Source: Corynebacterium lowii (lineage in GTDB: Bacteria > Actinomycetota > Actinomycetes > Mycobacteriales > Mycobacteriaceae). Taken from it: DNA of 64,000 bases. The translations under genes and the position numbers were made by a program. Under the pieces are notes generated by a model. It had not been told where the DNA came from. It worked only from the letters and a program-made list of their open reading frames with translations, and did no database searches. The DNA lies in NCBI RefSeq assembly GCF_001412085.1, contig NZ_LKEV01000001.1, positions 310,001 through 374,000 of the forward strand, given 5' to 3'. Below, piece by piece: positions 45,257-53,549 of the stretch; position 1 is the first letter of the stretch; the number at the start of each line of letters is the position of its first letter.

Positions 45257-45840
45257 GGTGTTGCCCCCTGGGCTGCGCGCAGCGCCTCCAACACCACGGG
45301 AACAGCGGTAGCGGGGTGCTCTCCCAGGGAATTAGTTTCTAGGACTGGGATTCTTTTCTGGGCCTCCTGCCATAGGAGGTAGGGGAAGTCTGCGTGCAGG
45401 TGCTTAGGGCTTTGCTTATCGACGAGCCCCGCCTCCCGCACGAGGCGTGCCAGCAGTGGGCGATGCGAGGCAGAAGAAGGTACCTCGCGGGCGTGGGCCA
45501 GGAGCCAGACCTCAAAGCAGATGTGGGACGTAATGAGTTCAAACGAACATTTCTTTGTACTGGCACGCTGGCATTGATGGATGGCGGGTAAGAGTTCGTT
45601 GCGGGAATCGTCCTCATCTACCACGATAAAAACGCGCTCATAATGTTCATCTCTGGCTAGACGCTGTGCGTGCTGCACGAGTTTGAGTGGAGTCTCGTGA
45701 TGCGCCTTGATCTTGATGGCGCGGGACTTCCAGCAGCGCTGCATATAAGCGAAGTACGTGGGTTCTGTGACTGTGCCCTGGCACAGAATCAAGGTCTGTA
45801 GGGCTGCCTTGCGCTTACCGGCGGGACGTTTCCGGGCCAT
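45253..45840 (-). CDS. RloB-like protein, second component of an AbiL-type defence pair
   Basis: 195 residues. TLILCQGTVTEPTYF (about 16-30) is the RloB signature, VFIVVDEDDSRNE (about 70-82) gives the Toprim-type DxD pair (Asp75, Asp77), and SHICFEVWLLAH (about 105-116) is the third conserved block. The family normally reads CEG at residues 20-22; here it is CQG, replacing the presumed catalytic Glu. It lies 5 nt after the AAA+ ATPase gene as in AbiLi-AbiLii operons, whose ATPase plus Toprim-like partner abort phage infection. Residues from the dispersed motif variant at 45414 encode LVDKQ. Confidence 0.85.
   Translation of the reverse strand: MARKRPAGKRKAALQTLILCQGTVTEPTYFAYMQRCWKSRAIKIKAHHETPLKLVQHAQRLARDEHYERVFIVVDEDDSRNELLPAIHQCQRASTKKCSFELITSHICFEVWLLAHAREVPSSASHRPLLARLVREAGLVDKQSPKHLHADFPYLLWQEAQKRIPVLETNSLGEHPATAVPVVLEALRAAQGATP
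45414..45426 (-). repeat. Variant of the dispersed motif in the RloB-like gene
   Basis: GCTTATCGACGAG on the plus strand keeps the 9-bp core CTTATCGAC with one change in the outer part (GAG for GCC). It encodes VDKQ within the RloB-like protein, the same residues as copy 5 in the flippase. Confidence 0.6.
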
Positions 45841-45845
45841 GAGCG

Positions 45846-47174
45846 TTATCGCCTTGCTTTACGGAACTGCTGATACTCGGAGCGTAAACGGGCAACTTCC
45901 TGGGAGAGGTCCTGCCAGGGGGTGGGGACAGCGCCATAAACACCACGGAGATAGCGCCGTTCGATATTGTGTTTGGCGGAATAGGGAAACTCATCGAGGG
46001 CGATGAGTTCGGAAGAACCGTGGTTCTTTTCCGTGAGCCAAATGCCGGAGGGGAGGATTCCCGATTCCGCATCGTTACCCAGCACGGTGGTGTCGTGGGA
46101 GGTAAAAATCAACTGAGCACCGGATTGGTTCGTCTCCGATCTGCTGAAAAGTTGAATCAGGTTGCTGAGCAAGAGGGGATGCAGGCTCTCGTCTATTTCA
46201 TCAACGCTGAGCACGCCGCCGGTGGCCAGGGTGTAGATGGACTGTATGGCGAGGTCGAACCAAGCACGGGTGCCATGTGATTCCTCGCCCTCGGAGAGTT
46301 CAAAGGAATCATCGCCGGAGCCATGTGTGAACATGAGGCGCTGGGCGATGAGCTCCTTTTCTTCCTGGTCCTCTACCGCTATTTCCCCGGCAGGAGATTC
46401 CCCGTTGAGGGCCAGATTGAGGGCGTGCACCCGCTGCGCTATCTCGGGCGGCAAGGTCTGGGTATCCACGCGTACGGAGTTAACCCCGGTATCCGCCGCC
46501 TTGATGATGGCGGAACTGGCGCCCAGCCAGGCGGGGTACTTCAACATGCGCATGAAGGTGTAGTGGGTTTCCTCCCTGCTATTGAGTACGCCGAGGGAGG
46601 TCAGGCGTTCCTCCCACCAGGTCACCGCCCCGATATAAGGCCCCTTGGAACGGGCGGTGAGCCAGGCGGAGAAGGTCAGCGCCCACGGAGTGAGAAACTG
46701 CGCAATGTTTTCCTGCACGGCACGGGGGATACCGGCCTGGGGGCCAAAGTGAATATCGCCCTCATCGCGCTGGAAGATGAGGCGAAAGTGCCCGGTGTGA
46801 TTGGCCTCTAGGGTTTCCGCGGCGACACCTTCCGTATCGAGCCGCAGCCGCCACCGATACCGTGTTCCTTCCTCTATGTATTCCACGGTAAAAGCGGTGG
46901 GCTTGCCTCGATGGAGCGCATGAGGGGAGTAGAGCTCTTGGGTGGTACTGGGGTCTCGGAGGGAAAGTGCAATGGCGCGCTGCAAGAGGGAAAGGGGGAG
47001 CAACACGGTGGATTTGCCGGAGGCATTGGCACCGTAGATTCCCACGACTCGTTCGGTCACGGCGGCCCAGTCCCCATCGGTGGGAACGTTGCGGCGGAAA
47101 CTGCGCTTCATCAGATCGAGGGAGGACTCGGCGGCAAAGGAGCGGTAGTTCTCCAGGGTGAAGGCCAGAAGCAT
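45846..47174 (-). CDS. AAA family ATPase (AbiLi/RloA-like) of a defence pair
   Basis: 442 residues. It begins with the OLD/SMC-like FTLENYRSFA, then Walker A GIYGANASGKST (about 45-56), an ABC-type signature region FELSEGEESHG (about 305-315), Walker B GGVLSVDEIDESLHP (about 331-345) and the H-loop IFTSHDTTVL (about 370-379). Such ATPases form pairs with RloB in AbiL-type abortive infection systems, presumably sensing phage and licensing the partner. All ATPase residues look intact. A TATTCT -10 lies 6 nt before ATG 47174, giving the pair its own leaderless promoter. Confidence 0.88.
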   Translation of the reverse strand: MLLAFTLENYRSFAAESSLDLMKRSFRRNVPTDGDWAAVTERVVGIYGANASGKSTVLLPLSLLQRAIALSLRDPSTTQELYSPHALHRGKPTAFTVEYIEEGTRYRWRLRLDTEGVAAETLEANHTGHFRLIFQRDEGDIHFGPQAGIPRAVQENIAQFLTPWALTFSAWLTARSKGPYIGAVTWWEERLTSLGVLNSREETHYTFMRMLKYPAWLGASSAIIKAADTGVNSVRVDTQTLPPEIAQRVHALNLALNGESPAGEIAVEDQEEKELIAQRLMFTHGSGDDSFELSEGEESHGTRAWFDLAIQSIYTLATGGVLSVDEIDESLHPLLLSNLIQLFSRSETNQSGAQLIFTSHDTTVLGNDAESGILPSGIWLTEKNHGSSELIALDEFPYSAKHNIERRYLRGVYGAVPTPWQDLSQEVARLRSEYQQFRKARR

Positions 47175-47180
47175 GCCCTA

Positions 47181-47186
47181 AGAATA
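47181..47186 (-). promoter_or_regulatory. -10 box of a leaderless promoter for the defence pair
   Basis: On the minus strand TATTCT is followed by six nucleotides and then the ATG at 47174; no ribosome-binding site is seen. The surrounding 47175-47225 is A/T-rich. It allows the pair to be expressed independently of neighbouring genes. Confidence 0.6.
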
Positions 47187-47225
47187 GGTCATTTGCGCAG
47201 ATTTTAGAACAAAAAGGGAAGAAAA

Positions 47226-48116
47226 CTACCCAAGCGCCTCCCTCGTGGCCGGATGAACCGGGAACACCCCCTTGGGTACGGCCGCCCGTGCTCGCAGGTG
47301 CTCGGCTAGAACCTCATAGGCCTCCGCGCCCATGAGGGCTTTCAATTCGGCTTCCTGGCTCACCCACACGGGTGTCTCGGAGGTGTGGCAGCCAGGGGCG
47401 CTGGAACAGTACCAGTCGAAGTCCTCGCCGCCCTCTCCCCAGCCGCGCCGGTCGTATTCCCCGATGGTGGTGCGCAAAATCTCCACCCCATCGGGGCGGT
47501 CCTCCCACTCCTCGGTGCGGCGCAGGGGTAGTTGCCAGCACACTTCGGGTTTCTCCACGGTGAGGTCGCGCCCCTCGTCCACGCACCATTGGTGAATGGC
47601 GCAGCCGGGGCCGGTGGCCCAGCCGCGTCGATTGGCAAAGATGCAGGCGCCATCCACCACTTTGGTTTTCAGGGCGGGTTCGGGATTGCCCTCCTCGTCG
47701 TCTAGTTCGTCCCATTCCAGCCAGGGTTCGATCTCTTCGGGCGCGCCGTGGGCGAGGTATTCGTCGGTCTCGGCGGGGCGCAGTTGCCAGTAGCGGGCGG
47801 GCAGGGCTGCGGCGGCGTCGTAAAGCTGGTCGCGGTCGGTTTCATCCGCGAGGAAGGCACCGTGATTGCAGCAGCCGACGTCGGGAAGCGAGGCGTCGAT
47901 ACCGTGGCAGGCGCTGGTGCCGAAGGTGCAGTGCCAGTGCGATTCCATCCAGGTGAGATCAATGCTGAATACGTGGTGGGGATCGGTGGGATTGGTGAAC
48001 TCAAACCATTCGCGGGGGAAATCGGGGGCTTTTTCCACGCCCTGTGCCACGGATTTTCCGGCGGGGGAGGCGGCGGGGAAACCTAGAAAAACCTGGGTGG
48101 ATTGTGGGCGATTCAC
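47226..48116 (-). CDS. Cys-rich protein, possible metal or Fe-S binding (YkgJ-like)
   Basis: 296 residues from GTG 48116. Conserved-looking metal clusters are [44 protein letters not shown] and PGCHTSETP, twelve or so Cys/His that resemble the spaced Cys groups of YkgJ-type zinc/iron-chelating proteins. The first 40 residues are unstructured. It is common in actinobacteria beside ppx, from memory, but the function is unknown. It is divergent from ppx and shares its palindromic promoter. Confidence 0.7.
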   Translation of the reverse strand: MNRPQSTQVFLGFPAASPAGKSVAQGVEKAPDFPREWFEFTNPTDPHHVFSIDLTWMESHWHCTFGTSACHGIDASLPDVGCCNHGAFLADETDRDQLYDAAAALPARYWQLRPAETDEYLAHGAPEEIEPWLEWDELDDEEGNPEPALKTKVVDGACIFANRRGWATGPGCAIHQWCVDEGRDLTVEKPEVCWQLPLRRTEEWEDRPDGVEILRTTIGEYDRRGWGEGGEDFDWYCSSAPGCHTSETPVWVSQEAELKALMGAEAYEVLAEHLRARAAVPKGVFPVHPATREALG

Positions 48117-48124
48117 ACCTGATG

Positions 48125-48143
48125 AGGGTAGACCGTCTACCCT
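48125..48143. promoter_or_regulatory. Perfect palindrome with two mirror-image -10 boxes
   Basis: AGGGTAGAC-C-GTCTACCCT is a 9+1+9 perfect palindrome. TACCCT at its right end is a -10 ending 7 nt before GTG 48151 (ppx); the same TACCCT read on the minus strand at its left end lies 8 nt before GTG 48116. Both genes thus appear leaderless and share one symmetrical core, which could also be bound by a dimeric regulator. Confidence 0.65.
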
Positions 48144-48150
48144 ATGGGGT

Positions 48151-49080
48151 GTGCGATTAGGTGTATTGGACGTGGGCAGCAATACTGTTCACCTCGTGGC
48201 GGTAGATGCGCGGCCCGGTGGGCGCCCCACGCCCATGAGCGATTGGAAAACCGCGATTAAGCTCGTGGAGCTGCTCGATGATGATGGAGCGATCCATGAG
48301 AAGGGCATGAAGAAGCTCACCAAGGCGGTGCGGGAATCTTCCGAACTCGCGCAACAACTTGGCTGCGAGGAGCTTATTGCCTTTGCTACTTCGGCGGTGC
48401 GCTCCGCGACGAACTCCGAGGACGTGCTCAAACACGTTCATAAGGAGACGGGGGTGAGCCTGGAAGTTCTTTCCGGCGAGGACGAGGCGCGGCTGACCTT
48501 CTTGGCGGTGCGCCGCTGGCACGGGTGGTCCGCGGGGCGCATTACTAATCTGGATATTGGCGGTGGCTCGCTGGAAATCTCCACCGGAGCCGATGAACAG
48601 CCCGACGCGGCCTTTTCGCTGAACCTCGGAGCGGGTAGATTGACCCACGAGTGGTTTGACACTGATCCGCCTGAGCGGAAAAAGATCAATCTGCTGCGTG
48701 ACTTCATTGATGCCGAGTTGGTGGAGCCAGCCCGTCAGGTACGTAGTTTTGGTCCTGCCCGTCTCGCCGTGGGCACCTCCAAGACCTTCCGCACCTTGGC
48801 GCGGCTCACGGGCGCGGCCCCCTCCGCGGAGGGGCCTTACGTGACGCGCACGCTGACGGCCCCAGGCCTGCGGCAACTGATCGCCTTTATCTCCCGGATG
48901 ACGGCCTCGGATCGCGCGGAATTAGAGGGAGTGAGTTCGGATAGATCGCACCAGATCGTCGCGGGCGCACTCGTGGCAGAGGCCGCGATGCGAGCGTTGG
49001 CGCTGGAAAAGATTGATATTTGTCCGTGGGCATTGCGTGAGGGCGTGATCCTCCAACGGATAGATAAGGGACTGGAATAG
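48151..49080 (+). CDS. ppx: Exopolyphosphatase (Ppx/GppA family)
   Basis: 309 residues with the ASKHA phosphatase fold: [15 protein letters not shown] (about 5-19, phosphate loop), [13 protein letters not shown] (about 77-89), GEDEARLTF (about 110-118) and [12 protein letters not shown] (about 132-143). It is the short, single-domain form found in corynebacteria and mycobacteria, which hydrolyses terminal phosphate from polyphosphate. GTG 48151 is placed 7 nt after the palindromic -10. Proximity to senX3-regX3 suits phosphate metabolism. Confidence 0.92.
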   Translation: MRLGVLDVGSNTVHLVAVDARPGGRPTPMSDWKTAIKLVELLDDDGAIHEKGMKKLTKAVRESSELAQQLGCEELIAFATSAVRSATNSEDVLKHVHKETGVSLEVLSGEDEARLTFLAVRRWHGWSAGRITNLDIGGGSLEISTGADEQPDAAFSLNLGAGRLTHEWFDTDPPERKKINLLRDFIDAELVEPARQVRSFGPARLAVGTSKTFRTLARLTGAAPSAEGPYVTRTLTAPGLRQLIAFISRMTASDRAELEGVSSDRSHQIVAGALVAEAAMRALALEKIDICPWALREGVILQRIDKGLE

Positions 49081-49093
49081 GAGAGGATGCACG

Positions 49094-50473
49094 ATGAGTG
49101 ACGAGGAGAAACAACTCACCGTAGCGGAGCTGATGGAGCGCGCCCAGGCTAACCGCAATGGTGCCGCGCAACGCAGCGGTAGGCGACGTCGCCGCAGCTT
49201 AGAGGACGGCGGCATTTCCGTGGCCGAGCTCACGGGTTCGTTGTCTCGCGTGAAGGAGAAGCCGGCGGAGTCGCGCCACTCCTCCGTGCCCATCGACACC
49301 CCCGAGTCCGAGCGACGCCCTCGCACCCCCTCCTCGCCCGCGGCCACGGCTCCCTCCGTGGCGGGATTGAACCCCACGCCGCGCCCCAAGGCCCCGAGCA
49401 AGCCTTCCTGGGGCGTGCCGCCGACGCCCACGGGTGAGGCCTATAAGCCTGTGAAGCCCGTGGGGCCAAGCACCTCGGCCTTCCCTGCGGTACAGGCCAC
49501 CCCGAAGCCTGCTCCGAGCGCTACCCAGCGCGAACAGGGGAGCCAGGCCTCTGCAGCAGCGACGCCAACCCAGGCGACGCCGCAGCGCACTGCTACCTCG
49601 AAGGCCGAGCGCTCCACTGCAAAGCCGGAGGCGCCCGTAGCGAAGCAGGGCGCACCTAAGAATGAGAGCGACCGTCAGGAAGAGAAGAAGGTTGCCTCCG
49701 CGCCCTCGACGCCGGTGCAGCCCAAGCCCCAGACGGCTCAGACCGTTCAGCCCGCCCAGGCCAAGGGGCCGTGGCCCATTCCCACCTCCGCGCGCCGCGG
49801 ATACCCCGATTCTTCTCCTTCGATTCCGGTGCAGGGTAAGAAAGAGCAGCCCGCCGCTGAGGCGAAGTCGGAGGTTGCCAAGGCCGAGGAAACCGCCGTT
49901 ATTGCCACGGTGGGAGGCAAAAAGACCGCGCAGACCCAGCAACAGAAGCAGGCTCAGCAGCAGACCCCGCAGCAGAAGAAGCCTGCTGCGGCCGGGGCGG
50001 CGTCGTCAAGCAAAAAAGTAACCTCCGAGCAGGACGCGGAGGAGACCGGGCGTATTCCCCGCGTGGGCGATGAGAACTCCGCCCCCGTGGCGAGCCTGTA
50101 CCAGCGCTCCGAGCGGGAAGATGCGGCTGAGGCCGCCGAAGCCGCCGAGGGGGCGAAGAAGTCTGAGAAGAAGGACGCTCCGCAGCGCTCGAAGAAGGCC
50201 GCTCCCGAGGAGGCGCGCACGAGTGCGGGCTCCGCGGTGCTCCTGGCCGTGATGGGCGTGGTATTCGGCGCGCTGGTGTTCATTGGATTTGACCAGCTGT
50301 GGTCCTCCGGCCTGAGCCGTATCCTCGTGGGGATTTTGGCCTTGGCTGTCACCGGAATCATGGTGGGCGTGGTGCACGCGCTGCGCACCGCCCACGATGG
50401 CGTTTCGATGGCGTTGGCCGCCGTGGTGGGCGTACTGATGACCTTTGGGCCGTATATCCCGCACATCTTTTAA
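49094..50473 (+). CDS. Membrane protein with long disordered N-terminal region
   Basis: 459 residues. A short ordered start (LTVAELMERAQ, GRRRRRSLEDGGISVAELTG) is followed by some 320 residues rich in Pro, Ala, Lys, Gln and Ser, then three membrane helices at the C-terminus (about 372-392, 400-425 and 435-455). The N-terminal box with basic residues followed by SVAEL is shared with other corynebacterial proteins of this place. No enzyme domain is visible. It begins 13 nt after ppx with AGGAGAGG before ATG. Confidence 0.8.
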   Translation: MSDEEKQLTVAELMERAQANRNGAAQRSGRRRRRSLEDGGISVAELTGSLSRVKEKPAESRHSSVPIDTPESERRPRTPSSPAATAPSVAGLNPTPRPKAPSKPSWGVPPTPTGEAYKPVKPVGPSTSAFPAVQATPKPAPSATQREQGSQASAAATPTQATPQRTATSKAERSTAKPEAPVAKQGAPKNESDRQEEKKVASAPSTPVQPKPQTAQTVQPAQAKGPWPIPTSARRGYPDSSPSIPVQGKKEQPAAEAKSEVAKAEETAVIATVGGKKTAQTQQQKQAQQQTPQQKKPAAAGAASSSKKVTSEQDAEETGRIPRVGDENSAPVASLYQRSEREDAAEAAEAAEGAKKSEKKDAPQRSKKAAPEEARTSAGSAVLLAVMGVVFGALVFIGFDQLWSSGLSRILVGILALAVTGIMVGVVHALRTAHDGVSMALAAVVGVLMTFGPYIPHIF

Positions 50474-50579
50474 TCACCCCTTTTAGCGCGGCGTGGCCGC
50501 GCACCTATCACACCGGCGTTCCCGCGCTTTCCAGTCCGCGTGGGGGCGCCGGTGTCGCTTCTGTGGCAGGGTGGAGGGC

Positions 50580-51410
50580 ATGACTTCAATCGCAGTAATT
50601 GGCGGAGGAAAGATCGGTGAAGCCCTCATCGGAGGGCTGATAGCGGCGGGCACGGACCCGACGGATATTACGGTGACCAACCGCAGGGAGCAGCGCAGGG
50701 AGTACTTCCGGGAGCGCTACGGGGTGGAAACGACGCAGGACAACAATCACGCGGCCTCGGGGGCCCAGGTGGTGTTCATGTGCGTCAAGCCCAAGATGAT
50801 GGGCGGCGTGCTGCGCGAAATCGCGGAGACCATCAACGATAACGACGCGGATACCACGGTGGTGTCGATGGCGGCGGGCCTTTCCCTGGCCTCCCTTCAG
50901 GAAGATCTCTCGGCTGGCACGGCGATTATCCGCGTGATGCCCAATACTCCGATGATGGTGGGCAAGGGAGTGTGCGCCATGACGTCGGGGCGGTTTGTGG
51001 ACGAGGATCAAACCGCGATGGTCAAGGAGCTGCTTTCTACCGTCGGCATGGTGGTGGAGGTCGCAGAAGAGGACATGGACGCCGTGACGGCCCTGGCGGG
51101 CTCCTCGCCGGCCTATGTGTACCTCGTGGCGGAAGCCTTGGTGGACGCCGGGGTGAACCTCGGATTGACCCGGGAGGTGGCCACTCGCCTCGCCTCGGGG
51201 GCTATCGACGGCGCGGGGGCCATGCTGGTGCAGGAGGGGGCTGACCCCACCACCTTGCGCGCCAACGTCTCCTCTCCCGCGGGAACCACGGTGGCGGCGC
51301 TGCGCGAATTGGAGGAATCGGGTATTCGCGGTGCCTTCTTCCGCGCGGCTGAGGCCTGTGCCCTGCGTTCTCAGGAGCTGGGGGCTCCCGTGGTTTCGCC
51401 GGAGGATTAA
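50580..51410 (+). CDS. proC: Pyrroline-5-carboxylate reductase
   Basis: 276 residues. NAD(P) loop [17 protein letters not shown] (about 4-20), VKPKMM (about 78-83), [12 protein letters not shown] (about 119-130) and the C-terminal helical signature [20 protein letters not shown], then [14 protein letters not shown], are intact. It makes proline from pyrroline-5-carboxylate. ATG 50580 has GGAGG 2 nt upstream, an unusually short spacing. Confidence 0.96.
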   Translation: MTSIAVIGGGKIGEALIGGLIAAGTDPTDITVTNRREQRREYFRERYGVETTQDNNHAASGAQVVFMCVKPKMMGGVLREIAETINDNDADTTVVSMAAGLSLASLQEDLSAGTAIIRVMPNTPMMVGKGVCAMTSGRFVDEDQTAMVKELLSTVGMVVEVAEEDMDAVTALAGSSPAYVYLVAEALVDAGVNLGLTREVATRLASGAIDGAGAMLVQEGADPTTLRANVSSPAGTTVAALRELEESGIRGAFFRAAEACALRSQELGAPVVSPED

Positions 51411-51605
51411 CCCTGGTTGCCCGTGTGCCACATGAGCTCTTTCCCGTTGTATTGGGCATCACCTGGCACCAAGGGGCACCTGTCATGGACTCAGGTCGCA
51501 TCAGTCACAGGATTCACGCTAGAATTAGAAAAAGCACGTGCGTGATTCGTTCTGTGGGAGGGGAAGCCTACAGCGCGCCACCTGCTTGTGAAGGGTTAGG
51601 TAATT

Positions 51606-51797
51606 ATGGCTAGTGAAGATAAAGGAACCTTTATGACGGTCGCGGAGGTTGCGGAGATCATGCGCGTCTCCAAGATGACCGTGTACCGTCTCGTTCACTC
51701 CGGTGAGCTGCCCGCCGTTCGCGTGGGACGCTCCTTCCGAGTGCACGATAAGGCAGTGAACGAGTACCTGGATTCCTCGTACTACGAGGTTGGGTAG
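51606..51797 (+). CDS. Excisionase-type helix-turn-helix DNA-binding protein
   Basis: 63 residues, a bare MerR/excisionase-like winged HTH: FMTVAEVAEIMRVSKMTVYR (about 9-28) and LVHSGELPAVRVGRSFRV (about 29-46). The gene between proC and bS22 is very strongly conserved in actinobacteria. It is a regulator rather than a phage excisionase, since no integrase is nearby. GAAGGG precedes the ATG. The gap 51411-51605 before it holds its promoter and no other gene. Confidence 0.9.
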   Translation: MASEDKGTFMTVAEVAEIMRVSKMTVYRLVHSGELPAVRVGRSFRVHDKAVNEYLDSSYYEVG

Positions 51798-51981
51798 TTC
51801 TCCGCGCCTGGTTTCCATCGCGTTATCTCGCACCCGCCGCACGCCCCTTTGCGGGGTGTTCGGCGGGTGCGATGTTTGGCCGTGCTTAGGACGGCGGCTA
51901 AAGTGAAGAACATTCGTGTCGGCACAGGTGCGCGTGTTCGGCAGAACAGAAGTACATCAACGAGGTAAGTGAGGTAGCCCT

Positions 51982-52083
51982 ATGGGTTCCGTGATTAAGA
52001 AGCGCCGCAAGCGCATGTCCAAGAAGAAGCACCGCAAGATGCTTCGCCGTACCCGCGTTCAGCGTCGCAAGTTGGGTAAGTAA
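51982..52083 (+). CDS. 30S ribosomal protein bS22
   Basis: 33-residue, extremely basic protein ([20 protein letters not shown] start, ends [12 protein letters not shown]), the actinobacterial small-subunit protein bS22 related to the AURKAIP1/COX24 domain. It has a GAGG ribosome site 7 nt before ATG 51982. It is too short for most gene callers. It follows the HTH gene and ends at the 52091 hairpin. Confidence 0.93.
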   Translation: MGSVIKKRRKRMSKKKHRKMLRRTRVQRRKLGK

Positions 52084-52090
52084 AAAGTGC

Positions 52091-52130
52091 ATGAGGAAAG
52101 GCCGCGCCAGATTGCGCGGCCTTTCCTCAT
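52091..52130. terminator. Terminator hairpin between bS22 and the HAD phosphatase
   Basis: Perfect 17-bp arms (ATGAGGAAAGGCCGCGC and its complement at 52114-52130) with a 6-nt loop. It is placed between convergent genes and can act in both directions although T tracts are inside the stem. Confidence 0.8.
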
Positions 52131-52141
52131 ATGGCGGGCCT

Positions 52142-53200
52142 TTAAGCCAGGGCTCCGCGCCCCAGTTTCCACCCAAGGAAGCTGAACCCCGCCGTGGCCA
52201 GGCCGGGTATCCCATAGGTGCGGATGGCCTTGCGCACGTTGCGATAATCGCGCACGATCCAGCCGCGCTTTTGCGCGGCACGGCGCAGCGCGCGATCGGG
52301 GTTGATGGCCACGGCGGTGCCCACCATGCTGAGCATGGGGATGTCATTGGAGGAATCGGAATAGGCCGTGCAGCGCTCCAGATCGAGCTTTTCCAAGGCC
52401 GCCAGGGCCGCCACGGCGTGCTTTTTACCGGGGCCGTGGAGAATATCGCCCACCAGGTTCCCCGTGAAGCGCCCGTCTTTAACCTCGGCCACGGTACCGA
52501 GGGCCCCGGTAAAACCAAAGCGCTGGGCGAGGATCTGGGCGAGCTGCACGGGGGTGGCGGTAACCAGCCACACCTGTTGGCCCGCCGCCAGGTGCATGGC
52601 CGCGAGATCGCGGGTACCGGGGAAGGCCTTGTGCAGCATGTGGCGATCCACTATTTCCTCGCACAGTTCGGTCAGCTCCGCCACGCTGCGCCCCTTGATG
52701 AACTCTAGGGCCTGGGTGCGGCCCGCAGCCATGTCCTCGGCGTTCTCGGAGCCGGTGAGGCGGAACTTGAGCTGCTTCCAGGCGATAGGCAGGAGCTCGG
52801 AGAGCCGAAAGTAACGCTTGCGGGCCAATCCAAAGGCCAGGGCGATGAGGGAGGAACCCTGGATGAGGGTGTTATCGACGTCGAAGAAGGCGGCCACCCC
52901 GGCATCTTGCGGCACGCCGGGGTCGGTGGGGGAGACGCGCAGGGCTCCGGCGGCCTCGATGGAGCCGCTGACGGATTCGATGCCGGAGTGAAAGGACTCT
53001 AGAGAGATGCCGTAGTTTTCCTCCACCGCTGCGGCTGCGGCGGCGCGCCCAGCGGTCTCCTGCTCATCGTCGCCCAACGGGGGCAGCGCCGTATTGGAGA
53101 GGAAGCGGCGCAGGTTGCCGTGGCTGATCGACCAGTTGGCGAGAAAATCACGAGGGGAGGCGGGGAAGGAGGGCGGGCGAAGCTCATTCACGCCCACCAT
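52142..53200 (-). CDS. HAD-IB family phosphatase (SerB1-like)
   Basis: 352 residues. After about 105 unconserved residues comes the HAD motif FFDVDNTLIQGSS (nucleophile Asp near 110), motif II VTATP (about 218-222), and motif III/IV YSDSSNDIPMLSMVG (about 277-291). The family includes actinobacterial SerB1-like proteins such as Rv0505c; the substrate may be phosphoserine or another small phosphate ester. The C-terminal hydrophobic patch (GIPGLATAGFSFLGWKLG) may bind membrane. Divergent from the glutaredoxin gene. Confidence 0.87.
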   Translation of the reverse strand: MVGVNELRPPSFPASPRDFLANWSISHGNLRRFLSNTALPPLGDDEQETAGRAAAAAAVEENYGISLESFHSGIESVSGSIEAAGALRVSPTDPGVPQDAGVAAFFDVDNTLIQGSSLIALAFGLARKRYFRLSELLPIAWKQLKFRLTGSENAEDMAAGRTQALEFIKGRSVAELTELCEEIVDRHMLHKAFPGTRDLAAMHLAAGQQVWLVTATPVQLAQILAQRFGFTGALGTVAEVKDGRFTGNLVGDILHGPGKKHAVAALAALEKLDLERCTAYSDSSNDIPMLSMVGTAVAINPDRALRRAAQKRGWIVRDYRNVRKAIRTYGIPGLATAGFSFLGWKLGRGALA

Positions 53201-53223
53201 CGTAAGCCTGGTAGGACAGAAGT

Positions 53224-53466
53224 GTGCAGAGACATCATGTTCAGCTGATGGTGCGCGCCACCTGTGGTTCGTGCGCGCGGGTGGAGGCTCAGATCAGGCC
53301 GGTGATCCAGGAGCGCGGCGCCACCTTGGAGATATGCGACGTCGATAGCAATGCCGAATGGGCGGCGGAGTTTGGCGATAGGGTGCCGGTGGTGGTGATC
53401 GACGGGGAGGAATTTGCCTGCTGGGAGGTGGATAACGAGGAGTTAGGCCATGCTTTGTTGTTCTAG
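53224..53466 (+). CDS. Glutaredoxin-like protein
   Basis: 80 residues with thioredoxin fold: RATCGSCARVEAQI (CxxC, about 12-25), DRVPVVVIDGEEFACWEVDN (cis-Pro region). This DUF836-type protein is regularly found just before hemA in actinobacteria. GTG 53224 follows a TAGGAC box. It could protect a thiol such as the catalytic Cys of glutamyl-tRNA reductase, which is inference from position. Confidence 0.87.
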   Translation: MQRHHVQLMVRATCGSCARVEAQIRPVIQERGATLEICDVDSNAEWAAEFGDRVPVVVIDGEEFACWEVDNEELGHALLF

Positions 53467-53549
53467 GTAAAGAAAGACTATTACCGTTGGCATCAACTAA
53501 AAAGATCTCCCTATTATCCACCTAAAGTTGGGGGATACGTGAGAAAGCG

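Noticed and set aside
51606..51797. Prophage excisionase
   Set aside because: The HTH is of excisionase type, but no integrase, attachment site or phage gene is near and the gene lies in a conserved housekeeping order.
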